DNA from: Novosphingobium sp.
GTDB lineage: Bacteria; Pseudomonadota; Alphaproteobacteria; Sphingomonadales; Sphingomonadaceae
Reading direction: 5' to 3'
Assembly (NCBI RefSeq): GCF_039595395.1
Contig: NZ_JBCNLP010000001.1
Span: 3,286,001-3,350,000, forward strand
Length of the DNA stretch: 64,000 bases
Below, one piece after another: positions 27,168 through 35,043 of this stretch. How positions within the stretch are numbered: the first letter of the stretch is position 1; each line of letters opens with the position of its first letter. The notes below the pieces were generated by a model that saw only the letters and a list, made by a program, of their open reading frames with translations, was not told the origin of the DNA and searched no databases. The position numbers and the translations under genes are program-made.

Positions 27168-28322
27168 ATGAAAGCCGCATCCGCGCTCGACTATCGCGAG
27201 CTGGCGCGCCGCCGCCTGCCCCCTTTCCTCTTCGAATACATCGACGGGGGCAGCTATGCCGAGGTGACCTTGCGCCGCAATGTCGCCGATCTGGAGGATA
27301 TCGCGCTGCGCCAGCGGGTGCTCAACGATGTCTCGGCCTTGAAGCTCTCGACCACCCTCTTCGGCCACGAGCAGAGCCTGCCGGTGGCGCTCGCCCCCAT
27401 CGGCCTTGCCGGCATGAATGCGCGGCGCGGCGAGACTCAGGCGGTGCGCGCGGCCAATGCGGCGAACGTGCCCTTCTGTCTCTCCACCGTCTCGGTCTGC
27501 CCGATTGCCGAGGTGGCGGCGGCCAGCAGCCAGCCCTTCTGGTTCCAGCTCTATATGATCCGCGACCGCGCCTTTATGCGCGATCTGCTGGCTCAGGCGA
27601 AGGCGGCAGGCTGCACCACGCTGGTCTTCACCGTGGATATGCCGGTGCCCGGCTCGCGCTATCGCGACTATCATTCGGGCCTTGCCGGGGCGCCCGGACT
27701 GCTGGGCGATATGCGACGCTGGTTTCAGGGCGCGATGCATCCCGACTGGGCGTGGGATGTGGGGATCAACGGCAAGCCGCATCAACTGGGCAATGTCGCG
27801 CCCGTGCTGAAGGAGAACACCGGGCTGGAAGATTTCTTCGCCTGGATGCGCAACAATTTCGACCCCTCGGTCACATGGCGCGACCTCGATTTCATCCGCG
27901 AGACCTGGGACGGCCCGCTGATCATCAAGGGCATCCTTGATGAGGCCGATGCGCGCAACGCCGCCGATCTGGGCGCGGATGGCATTGTGGTCTCCAACCA
28001 TGGCGGGCGGCAGTTGGACGGCGTGCCCTCCACCGCGCGCGCCCTGCCCGTGATCGCCGATGCCGTGGGCGACAGGCTGACGGTGCTGGCCGATGGCGGC
28101 GTGCGTTCGGGTCTGGATGTGGTGCGGATGCTGGCGCTGGGCGCGAAAGGCGTGCTGCTGGGCCGGGCCTGGGTCTATGCGCTGAGCGGCGGCGGGCAGG
28201 AGGGCGTGGCCCATATGCTGCGCCTGATCGAGGCCGAAATGCGCGTCGCCATGGCGCTGACCGGCTGCACCCGCATCGAGGACATCACCCGCGAGGCGCT
28301 GGTGAACGTGCCCAGCCTGTAA
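27168..28322 (+). CDS. lldD: FMN-dependent L-lactate dehydrogenase / alpha-hydroxy acid oxidase
   Basis: 384 residues, FMN TIM barrel. Family landmarks: FEYIDGGSYAE near residue 22, FQLYMIRDR, and the catalytic His in SNHGGRQLDG with the following ADGGVRSG phosphate-binding loop. It passes electrons from L-lactate to quinone and makes pyruvate. Placed 10 bases after the rhamnose dehydrogenase gene, which makes sense because the diketo-hydrolase pathway releases L-lactate. Followed by a bidirectional terminator. Confidence 0.88.
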   Translation: MKAASALDYRELARRRLPPFLFEYIDGGSYAEVTLRRNVADLEDIALRQRVLNDVSALKLSTTLFGHEQSLPVALAPIGLAGMNARRGETQAVRAANAANVPFCLSTVSVCPIAEVAAASSQPFWFQLYMIRDRAFMRDLLAQAKAAGCTTLVFTVDMPVPGSRYRDYHSGLAGAPGLLGDMRRWFQGAMHPDWAWDVGINGKPHQLGNVAPVLKENTGLEDFFAWMRNNFDPSVTWRDLDFIRETWDGPLIIKGILDEADARNAADLGADGIVVSNHGGRQLDGVPSTARALPVIADAVGDRLTVLADGGVRSGLDVVRMLALGAKGVLLGRAWVYALSGGGQEGVAHMLRLIEAEMRVAMALTGCTRIEDITREALVNVPSL

Positions 28323-28325
28323 TCC

Positions 28326-28359
28326 GTTTTGCGCTCCTCCCGCGTGAGGGGCGCAAAAC
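28326..28359. terminator. Bidirectional terminator between lldD and the YciI gene
   Basis: Arms GTTTTGCGC (28326-28334) and GCGCAAAAC (28351-28359) with a CCTC/GAGG inner stem. T-run on one side and A-run on the other; lies between convergent genes four bases after the lldD stop. Confidence 0.7.
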
Positions 28360-28365
28360 ATGCTT

Positions 28366-28725
28366 TCAGATAAAATCGCTCATTTCATAGAGCGGGCGGA
28401 TTTCGATCTCGCTGGGGCCGGGCATGGGGTTGGGGCAGCGCTTCACCCATGCGACGGCCTCCTCCAGATCCTTCACCTCCCACAGCCAGAAACCGGCGAC
28501 CAGTTCGCTGGTGTGCTCGAAAGGCCCGTCGATCAGCGTGCGGCTGGCGCCATCGAAGGCGACCCGCTTGCCATCGGAGGAAGGCCGCAGCCCATCGGCG
28601 GCGCGCAGGATACCGGCCTCGCGCAGCTCATCGTTGAAACGCCCCATCGCGGCCAGCATCGCCGGATCGGGAGGGGAACCGGCCTCGCTGTCCCGCGTGG
28701 CCTTGACCAGCACCATCACCCGCAT
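28366..28725 (-). CDS. YciI / DGPF domain protein
   Basis: 119 residues with the family pattern: MRVMVLVKATRDSEAG start, then the DGPF motif (IDGPFEHTSELVAGFWLW) and a final segment AVAWVKRCPNP...IEIRPLYEMSDF. Ferredoxin-like fold of uncertain function, often near ECF sigma factors. ATG at 28725 chosen; 18 upstream codons lie in the hairpin repeat at 28744 and are not family-like. Confidence 0.85.
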   Translation of the reverse strand: MRVMVLVKATRDSEAGSPPDPAMLAAMGRFNDELREAGILRAADGLRPSSDGKRVAFDGASRTLIDGPFEHTSELVAGFWLWEVKDLEEAVAWVKRCPNPMPGPSEIEIRPLYEMSDFI

Positions 28726-28743
28726 CGCAACTCTCCCCCCAAA

Positions 28744-28788
28744 GCATCGTGCGAAAACGTGGAAACCGGTTTTTCGCAAAAGCGATGC
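28744..28788. repeat. GCATCG...CGATGC hairpin repeat, long form
   Basis: Outer arms GCATCG / CGATGC with inner TGCGAAAA and TTTTTCGCA arms, around a GGAAACCGG centre, followed by GACAACA. Same outer arms and tail as the short copy at 22583. Fills most of the 86-base gap between the YciI and dioxygenase genes. Confidence 0.6.
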
Positions 28789-28811
28789 GACAACAAAAGC
28801 CGTGGGAGAGG

Positions 28812-29582
28812 TTACACCGCATCCTCGGGCAAGACCATGGCCTCATCGCCTGCGCGCCACGTCACCACCAAGGCATCGCGAAAAGCGGGCTGATCCGCCG
28901 CGATGGGCCGGATCGGCGTAACGCCATGCATGATCCGCCGGTCATCGAGCAGCACCGCCTCACCCGGCGCGCCCAGCGTAAAACGGCCCAGCGGAGCGCC
29001 ATGCAGATCGGCGATCTCGGTTTCGCCCTGCTCGACATTGCGGCGGTCGATCAGCATCACCAGCACCCAGTCGACGCCATCGCGGTGAAAGCCCTCGGGC
29101 GTGGGGCGGCCGGTCTCGGTGGGCGAGGTTTCGATGCGAAACTGGTGGACCTCACTGTGCCAGCTGGTGGCCGGATCGCGACCATCCAGCGCCGTGAACA
29201 CCGGCGTGAAGGTTTCAAAGATCGCGCGCAGCACCGGGCTATCGGCGGCTTCATCCTTCAGCGGCTCGAACCAGCGCTGCACGCCGCCGTTGAGCGGATT
29301 GTAGTCCCGCGACTGGAAATGCGGCTGATGGGCCCCGCGTTGCGCTTCTGCGCCCCGCACCGCGAAGGTGCCATGGCGGCGCAGGCGATAGCGCCCGCCA
29401 TCGGCCATATAGCCATCGGGCCCAAGCTCATCCCAACTGGCGGCAAAGGCTGCCCATTCTTCTTCGCTCCAGCCCAAGGCCTGCTGCACGCCGGGCGCGG
29501 GCACATGGACGAAACCGCCCTCACCCAGAGCATCGGCAATCGTGGCAGCGGCGGCGGTCGAAGCGGAAAACGTGGACGTCAT
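28812..29582 (-). CDS. 2-oxoglutarate/Fe(II) dioxygenase family protein
   Basis: 256 residues. Fe ligands fit HxD in GFHRDGVDW and a distal His in RRIMHGVTPI, followed by the Arg for 2-oxoglutarate in ALVVTWRAG. Overall it resembles the 2OG-Fe dioxygenase family that contains bacterial amino-acid hydroxylases such as L-isoleucine 4-hydroxylase. Substrate unknown. ATG at 29582 chosen; 53 codons upstream are antisense-like and overlap the GNAT gene end. Confidence 0.75.
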   Translation of the reverse strand: MTSTFSASTAAAATIADALGEGGFVHVPAPGVQQALGWSEEEWAAFAASWDELGPDGYMADGGRYRLRRHGTFAVRGAEAQRGAHQPHFQSRDYNPLNGGVQRWFEPLKDEAADSPVLRAIFETFTPVFTALDGRDPATSWHSEVHQFRIETSPTETGRPTPEGFHRDGVDWVLVMLIDRRNVEQGETEIADLHGAPLGRFTLGAPGEAVLLDDRRIMHGVTPIRPIAADQPAFRDALVVTWRAGDEAMVLPEDAV

Positions 29583-29634
29583 GCCCCGCAATGTGGACCT
29601 TTCCCCCGTCAAGGCAAGAGGGTGATCGGCCCGA

Positions 29635-30093
29635 TTACAGGTCCAGATGCAGGAACTGGTTGAAGGCGCTGGCTTCGTACCCGCCAAAAGCCGGGCCATT
29701 GGCGAAGCCGCTGCGCCGATACAGTGCCAGCGCGGCGTCAAAGGACGGCCCGCTGCCGGTTTCCAGACTCAGCCGTGTGAGGCCCCTGTCGCGCGCATGG
29801 GCGATGATGGTGTGCAGCACCGCGGCCCCCGCGCCCTGCCTCAGAAAATCGGGATGGGTGCGCATCGACTTGATCTCGGCCTGCCCCGCATCCAGCATTT
29901 TCAACGCGCCGATGCTGGCGATGCGGTCGCCTTGCCAGGCGCTCCACACCGTCACCTCGGGCACCTGAAGGCCCGAAAGGTCGAGCGCAAAAACCGCCTC
30001 GGGCGGGGAATTGGCCTGCATGCCCGCCAGATGCAATGCCAGCAGAGCGCGGGTCTGCTCGCCCGAAAGATCGTCCTGTCGAATCTGATACAT
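29635..30093 (-). CDS. GNAT family N-acetyltransferase
   Basis: 152 residues with the acetyl-CoA binding motif A pattern HPDFLRQGAGAAVLHTIIAHARDRG and the motif B end LYRRSGFANGPAFGGY. The arrangement resembles the YafP/PhnO-like subgroup. Substrate unknown. Lies 53 bases upstream of the dioxygenase gene on the same strand. Confidence 0.85.
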   Translation of the reverse strand: MYQIRQDDLSGEQTRALLALHLAGMQANSPPEAVFALDLSGLQVPEVTVWSAWQGDRIASIGALKMLDAGQAEIKSMRTHPDFLRQGAGAAVLHTIIAHARDRGLTRLSLETGSGPSFDAALALYRRSGFANGPAFGGYEASAFNQFLHLDL

Positions 30094-30117
30094 CGGCGCA
30101 GCCTATCAGACGGCTGC

Positions 30118-32757
30118 TCAGCGCGCGATCATCCTGTGGATCTTGTCAGCCAGCGAATCGAGCGCGAAAGGCTTGGTGATCATATCCATATTGGTGCCCA
30201 GAAAACCGGCGCGGATCGCGGCATTCTCGGCATAGCCCGTCACGAAGAGGATCGGCAGATGCGGGCGATGCTCACGCGCCACCTCGGCCAGTTGGCGCCC
30301 GTTCATCCCCGGCAGACCGACATCGGACACCATCAGGTCCAGCCGCTGCCCCGATTTCAGGATCGGGATCGCCTGCACCGCATCGCCCGCCTCGACGGCG
30401 ACATAATGCAGCTCCTCCAGCACCTCGCGCACCAGCAGGCGGACCGAGGGATCATCCTCGACCACCAGCACGATCTGCCCCTGCCCTTCCGGCACAAGGG
30501 CCGGCCCCTCGCCCAGCGCATCGGCATCGCTGTCGCTGACCGGCAGATAGAGGCTGACCCGTGTGCCCTGCCCAAGCTGGCTATGGACGCGCACCTGCCC
30601 GCCCGACTGCCGCGCGAAGCCATAGACCATCGAGAGACCCAGCCCCGTGCCCTGCCCGATCGGCTTGGTGGTGAAGAAAGGTTCGAACACCTTGTCCATC
30701 ACCTCGGGCGCCATGCCGACGCCCGTGTCCGACACGGCGATCACCACATAGCGCCCCGCCTCGACACCGGGGGTGGCCGCCGTGTCGCGCGCATCCAGCT
30801 CGGCGGTGCTGACGCTGACGGTCAGTTGCCCGCCCTCGGGCATGGCGTCGCGCGCGTTGATCGCCAGATTGAGGATGGCGTTCTCAAGCTGATTGGCATC
30901 GACGATGGCATGGGGTGCGCCCTCGTCGGGCAGGATATGCAGCGCGATGTTCTCGTTCACCGTGCGCGCCAGCAGGTCGCTCAGCGCCTCGGTCAGAGCG
31001 TTGATGTCCACCGAGCGCGCATCGAGCGACTGGCGCCGCGAAAAGGCCAGCAGCCGCGAGGTGAGCGCGGCGGCACGATGCGCCGAGGTGGTCGCCGCCT
31101 CCATAAAGCGGTCGAGATCCTCCAGCCGCCCGGAAGCGATGCGCCGCTTGATCAGGTTCAGCCCGCCGATCACGCCGGAGAGCATATTGTTGAAATCATG
31201 CGCGATGCCGCCGGTAAGCTGGCCCACCGCCTCCATCTTCTGGGCCTGACGCAGCGCGGCTTCGGTGCTGGCCCGCATGGCCATCTCGTTTTCCAGCGCC
31301 TGGGTGCGCTCGGCCACCTTCTGCTCCAGCGTCTGGTTGAGGCGCTGCTGGGCCTGCATCAGACGGGCATTGTCGATGGCGGTCGCGGCCTGCGCCGCCA
31401 GACCCAGCGCCAGCCTTTCGGAGCGCTCATCGAAACGGTCGGGCTGGAGATGGCCGAAGAACAGCCCGCCAATCACCTCGCCCGACCGCGAGGTCACCGG
31501 CACCGCCAGATAGCTGACCAGCGGCAGATGCCCCTTGGGCATGCCCCGATGCGGCACATTGTGTCCGTAACGCGGGTCCTTGGTGATATCGCCCGAGCGC
31601 AACACGCCCTCGCCCCCGAAAGTGGGGCTGAAGACGGCGGTGTTGCGCGGCATGGGGAATGTCTCGAAATCGCTGATCGACGCGCCTGACAGGCTGTAGA
31701 GCAGATAACGCTCACCATCCTCATCGACGCGGTTGTAGAAAAAGGCGGCAATCTCCGCCCCGGTCAGTTCGCGTCCGGCATCGACCACCGCCTGCACCAG
31801 CGTATCGAGATCGAGTTCCGCCGCCACCCGCTGCCCGGTGCGGTTGAGAATATCGAGCGCCAGACTTTCCTCGCGCAGCGCCGCTTCCGAAGCCGACAAA
31901 GCCGCATCGGCCCGCTTGCGCTGCGAAATATCGATGACGGTGCCGATAAAACGCACGGCCCGCCCGCTCTCGAAGACCGTGGCGCCGCGCGCCGCGATCC
32001 AGCGCTCCACCCCGTCTTCAAGGCCGATGGTGCGGTATTCGATATCGTATTGCCCATCGCCCGCAGGGTCGAGCGCGGCTTGCACGGCGGCATCGGCAAA
32101 GGCGCGGTCATCGGGGTGAAGGCCGCGCAGAAAGGCACCTTCATAGCTGATCTCGGCCTCGGCAGGCAGGCCGAACATCGCCTTGCAGCGCTCATCCCAG
32201 CGCAGGCTTTGGGTGACCGGGTCGAAATCCCAGGTACCGATGTTGGCCGCCGCCGTGGCAAGACGCAGCCGGCTTTCGCTGCTGGCCAGATCGTGGATGC
32301 GCTCGCGCATCTCGAACTGCTTGCGCCGCGCCCGCATCGCGGAGGCAATCGCGCTGAGCAGCGAGGCCGCGCCCAGCGGTCGTTCCAGCACCACCGTGTT
32401 GGTGATAAAGTCGAGCAGCCGCAGCGGGCTGTCCGGGTCCTGCGCAAGGCGTGGCGAACGCGGCGCCTTGAGCAGCACAAAGGGCACATCCGACCATGGC
32501 GGCTGCGCCTCGAAAGCGCGGCGCAGCGGGGTGAGGTCGCCGCGCAGGGACTCCTCGGTCAGCAGGATGGCGCCGATATCCTCGTCGAAAGCGCGCCCCA
32601 CGCCTGCCACATCGGCGCAGATGCCGACCTCATAGCCCTCGCTTTCCAGAAGCACGGAAACGCTTGCGGCATCGCGCCCGTAAGGCGCGCAGACCAGAAT
32701 GCGGCGTCCCTCCTGCTGCCTGGCGCTCAGGCGCTCATCCGCCACTGGCGCGCTCAT
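30118..32757 (-). CDS. Hybrid sensor histidine kinase with degenerate N-terminal receiver, PAS, GAF, HisKA, HATPase and receiver domains
   Basis: 879-residue soluble kinase without TM helices. Order: receiver-like domain (about 18-150) lacking the usual phospho-acceptor Asp at the end of strand 3 (ILLTEES instead of LLD); PAS (about 165-285); GAF (about 300-460); HisKA with GGIAHDFNNMLS; HATPase with NARDAMPEGG, DTGVGM and GQGTGLGLS; C-terminal receiver with SDVGLPGMNG (phospho-Asp) and conserved Lys in ITKPF. Its start overlaps the kaiC-like gene by 23 bases, so the two are translated together and probably act on one signal. Confidence 0.9.
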   Translation of the reverse strand: MSAPVADERLSARQQEGRRILVCAPYGRDAASVSVLLESEGYEVGICADVAGVGRAFDEDIGAILLTEESLRGDLTPLRRAFEAQPPWSDVPFVLLKAPRSPRLAQDPDSPLRLLDFITNTVVLERPLGAASLLSAIASAMRARRKQFEMRERIHDLASSESRLRLATAAANIGTWDFDPVTQSLRWDERCKAMFGLPAEAEISYEGAFLRGLHPDDRAFADAAVQAALDPAGDGQYDIEYRTIGLEDGVERWIAARGATVFESGRAVRFIGTVIDISQRKRADAALSASEAALREESLALDILNRTGQRVAAELDLDTLVQAVVDAGRELTGAEIAAFFYNRVDEDGERYLLYSLSGASISDFETFPMPRNTAVFSPTFGGEGVLRSGDITKDPRYGHNVPHRGMPKGHLPLVSYLAVPVTSRSGEVIGGLFFGHLQPDRFDERSERLALGLAAQAATAIDNARLMQAQQRLNQTLEQKVAERTQALENEMAMRASTEAALRQAQKMEAVGQLTGGIAHDFNNMLSGVIGGLNLIKRRIASGRLEDLDRFMEAATTSAHRAAALTSRLLAFSRRQSLDARSVDINALTEALSDLLARTVNENIALHILPDEGAPHAIVDANQLENAILNLAINARDAMPEGGQLTVSVSTAELDARDTAATPGVEAGRYVVIAVSDTGVGMAPEVMDKVFEPFFTTKPIGQGTGLGLSMVYGFARQSGGQVRVHSQLGQGTRVSLYLPVSDSDADALGEGPALVPEGQGQIVLVVEDDPSVRLLVREVLEELHYVAVEAGDAVQAIPILKSGQRLDLMVSDVGLPGMNGRQLAEVAREHRPHLPILFVTGYAENAAIRAGFLGTNMDMITKPFALDSLADKIHRMIAR

Positions 32758-34231
32758 CCATCAGTGGCCCGGCACTGCCCAGATATTCGGGCGTTCCGGT
32801 CAGCACGCCGCGGAAATGCTCCAGCGGATCGCCAACGCGCAGGCCCCTGCCATCGATGCGGAACTCGCGGATCGCATCCTCATGGCTGCCGCCCCGGTTC
32901 TTGAGCACCGAGATCGCCTTGCGGATGCGCCCCTGCACTTCGAAGAAGCGCAGCAGCACCACCGCATCGGCCACATAGGAGATGTTGAGATTGGTCGCCA
33001 TCGTGCCCACCAGCCCGCTCTGCGGATTGATGAGGAAGGTGACCACCCCCTGCTGGTTGAGATAGGAGAGCAGCTCATGCATCTGCAGCAGCAACTGCTG
33101 CTCCTGAGGCATGGCCGCCATATAGCCGTTCAAACTGTCGATCACGATCATGCGCACGCCGCGCTGTTCGACCTCGTAACGCACGCGGGCGGCAAATTCG
33201 CCGGGAGAAATCTCCGCCGGATCGTTCTGCTGGATCGTCAGCCGCCCCTCCTCGACATGGCTGACGATGTCGAGCCCGAAGGCTTTCGCACGCGCCATCA
33301 GCGTGCCCACCCGCTCGTCGAATTCGAAGATGGTGCAGGGCTCGCCGCGCTCACAGGCGGCATGGAGATATTGCAGGGCAATGGTGGTCTTGCCCGATCC
33401 CGCCGGGCCGGTGAGCAGCGTGCTGGTGCCGCGCAGAGGGCCGCCCGCCAGCAGATCGTCCAGCTCACCGATGCCGCTGGGCACCGGATCGCCGACAAAG
33501 CTGGTATGATGGTCCGAGGCGATGAGGCGCGGAAAGATGTCCACCCCGCCCTTGCGGATCACCAGATCGTGGAAACCAGCGGTGAAATCCACCCCGCGCA
33601 GCTTCTGCACCTGCATCCGCCGCCGCGCCGCGCCGAAGTCCAGCGTCAGCCGCTCCAGCGTGATGACGCCGTGGCACAGGCTGTGGAGATGGGCATCGCG
33701 CGTGTCGCTCGCCCCGGTCATGTCATCGACCAGAATGACGGTGCTCTCGCGCCCCGCGAAGAACTGTTTCAGCGCCAGCACCTGCCGCCGATAGCGCAGC
33801 GGGTCCTGCGCCAGCAGCCGCATTTCCGAGAGGCTGTCAAAGACCACGCGCGCCGGTTTGACCCTTTCGACCTCGTCCTGGATCAGCCGGATCGTCTCGC
33901 CCAGCTCCATCTCCCAGGGGTGGAGGATCGACTGTTCGCGGCCATCACCGAAAATGCCCTCGGTCGATTCCAGCTCGAACACATCGAAACCATCGAGTTC
34001 CCAGCCATGCGAAGCGGCCACCACGCGCAGTTCCTCGCGCGTTTCCGACAAGGTGATGTAGAGCACCCGCTCGCCCCTTGCCACGCCCTCGCGCAGGAAC
34101 TGCAGCGCCAGCGTGGTCTTGCCCGAGCCCGGCGCGCCCTCCAGCAGATAGAGCCGATTGGCCGGAATGCCGCCCTTGAGAACAGTGTCGAGCCCGGCAT
34201 TGCCGGTGGAAATTATCGTGAGGTCCGTCAT
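32735..34231 (-). CDS. KaiC-like double-domain RecA-fold ATPase
   Basis: 498 residues in two RecA/RAD55-like domains, each with a Walker A: GAPGSGKT at about 32-39 and GPAGSGKT at about 275-282, and Walker B-like strands ending VVFDSL and IVIDSL. This is the architecture of cyanobacterial KaiC, but no kaiA or kaiB is nearby, so a clock role is not implied; similar proteins in other bacteria are linked to stress or signal control. The overlap with the hybrid kinase suggests they form a module, perhaps with the kinase receiver as the input or output. Confidence 0.88.
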   Translation of the reverse strand: MTDLTIISTGNAGLDTVLKGGIPANRLYLLEGAPGSGKTTLALQFLREGVARGERVLYITLSETREELRVVAASHGWELDGFDVFELESTEGIFGDGREQSILHPWEMELGETIRLIQDEVERVKPARVVFDSLSEMRLLAQDPLRYRRQVLALKQFFAGRESTVILVDDMTGASDTRDAHLHSLCHGVITLERLTLDFGAARRRMQVQKLRGVDFTAGFHDLVIRKGGVDIFPRLIASDHHTSFVGDPVPSGIGELDDLLAGGPLRGTSTLLTGPAGSGKTTIALQYLHAACERGEPCTIFEFDERVGTLMARAKAFGLDIVSHVEEGRLTIQQNDPAEISPGEFAARVRYEVEQRGVRMIVIDSLNGYMAAMPQEQQLLLQMHELLSYLNQQGVVTFLINPQSGLVGTMATNLNISYVADAVVLLRFFEVQGRIRKAISVLKNRGGSHEDAIREFRIDGRGLRVGDPLEHFRGVLTGTPEYLGSAGPLMDERASGG

Positions 34232-34309
34232 GCATCCCGCCCGTTGGCGCCTCGGGCGCGCCTGCTGCGCCTGTTAAACGCGGGCATGGGTGGAATGTTC
34301 CGCCTGATG

Positions 34310-34996
34310 TCAGGGCTGCGGGGCGTTTTCGCGTCCAGAGTCACGGGCCGCGCGGATGGCATTGGCATGGCTCTCGCGACGGCGGCGATAGAGCACCGTC
34401 CACAGCGCCAGACCGCCCATCGTGCCATAACCGATCACCGGCCCCACCACGAGATAGGCCTCGATCGAGAGCATGTAGATCAGCGCCACGCTGACCAGAA
34501 AATCCACGAGCAGGCCAAAGCCCCAGACCAGCGTCATCACCATCACCGTGCGGCGCACCATGGCATCGTCACGCTTGGCGTCGAACTCGGCGAGCGACCT
34601 GGCGGATTCGCGGGCCATGGTGGCGCGGGCCAGGGGATAGATCAGCGGCTTGCCGATCGCCGCCGAGCCCAGAAAGGCCAGAGCAATCACCAGCGTCACC
34701 AGCTTCTCGCGCAGTTGCAGGAACTGCGCCGAACCGCCGCCCGCCATCGCCAGCAACGAGAGCCCCAGCCCTACCAGCGCCAGCACCGAGAGCGCATCGA
34801 CGCTGCGGCTGCGCCAGAAGGTCACCACGCTCCACACCAGCGGCGGCAGGCAGGAGGCGAGCAGCGCGGGCACCTGCCCCTGGCTGCCCTGCAGCACGTG
34901 ATAGATGCCCAGCGGGGCAAGGATGTTGATGGCCACATCCAGCGCAAAGGCCGGGCCATTGTCACGCAGCCAGATGGTGATGGTCGAGCGGTTCAT
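34310..34996 (-). CDS. VC0807-like multi-pass membrane protein
   Basis: 228 residues, six hydrophobic helices. The N-terminal pattern (NILAPLGIYHVL...LPPLVWSVVTFWRSRSVDALSVL) resembles the VC0807 family, whose function is unknown. ATG at 34996 has GGAG 7 bases upstream and is preferred; an in-frame GTG at 35047 overlaps the oxygenase stop as GTGA and would also fit a coupled start. Downstream of and cotranscribed with the carotenoid oxygenase. Confidence 0.65.
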   Translation of the reverse strand: MNRSTITIWLRDNGPAFALDVAINILAPLGIYHVLQGSQGQVPALLASCLPPLVWSVVTFWRSRSVDALSVLALVGLGLSLLAMAGGGSAQFLQLREKLVTLVIALAFLGSAAIGKPLIYPLARATMARESARSLAEFDAKRDDAMVRRTVMVMTLVWGFGLLVDFLVSVALIYMLSIEAYLVVGPVIGYGTMGGLALWTVLYRRRRESHANAIRAARDSGRENAPQP

Positions 34997-35043
34997 GGCG
35001 GTCTCCGGCGAAAGCTGACGGGGGGCGGGAAGGCTGGGGGCGA

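Noticed and set aside
32735..34231. Reading the KaiC-like gene as a circadian clock component
   Set aside because: No kaiA or kaiB in the window and similar ATPases serve other roles.
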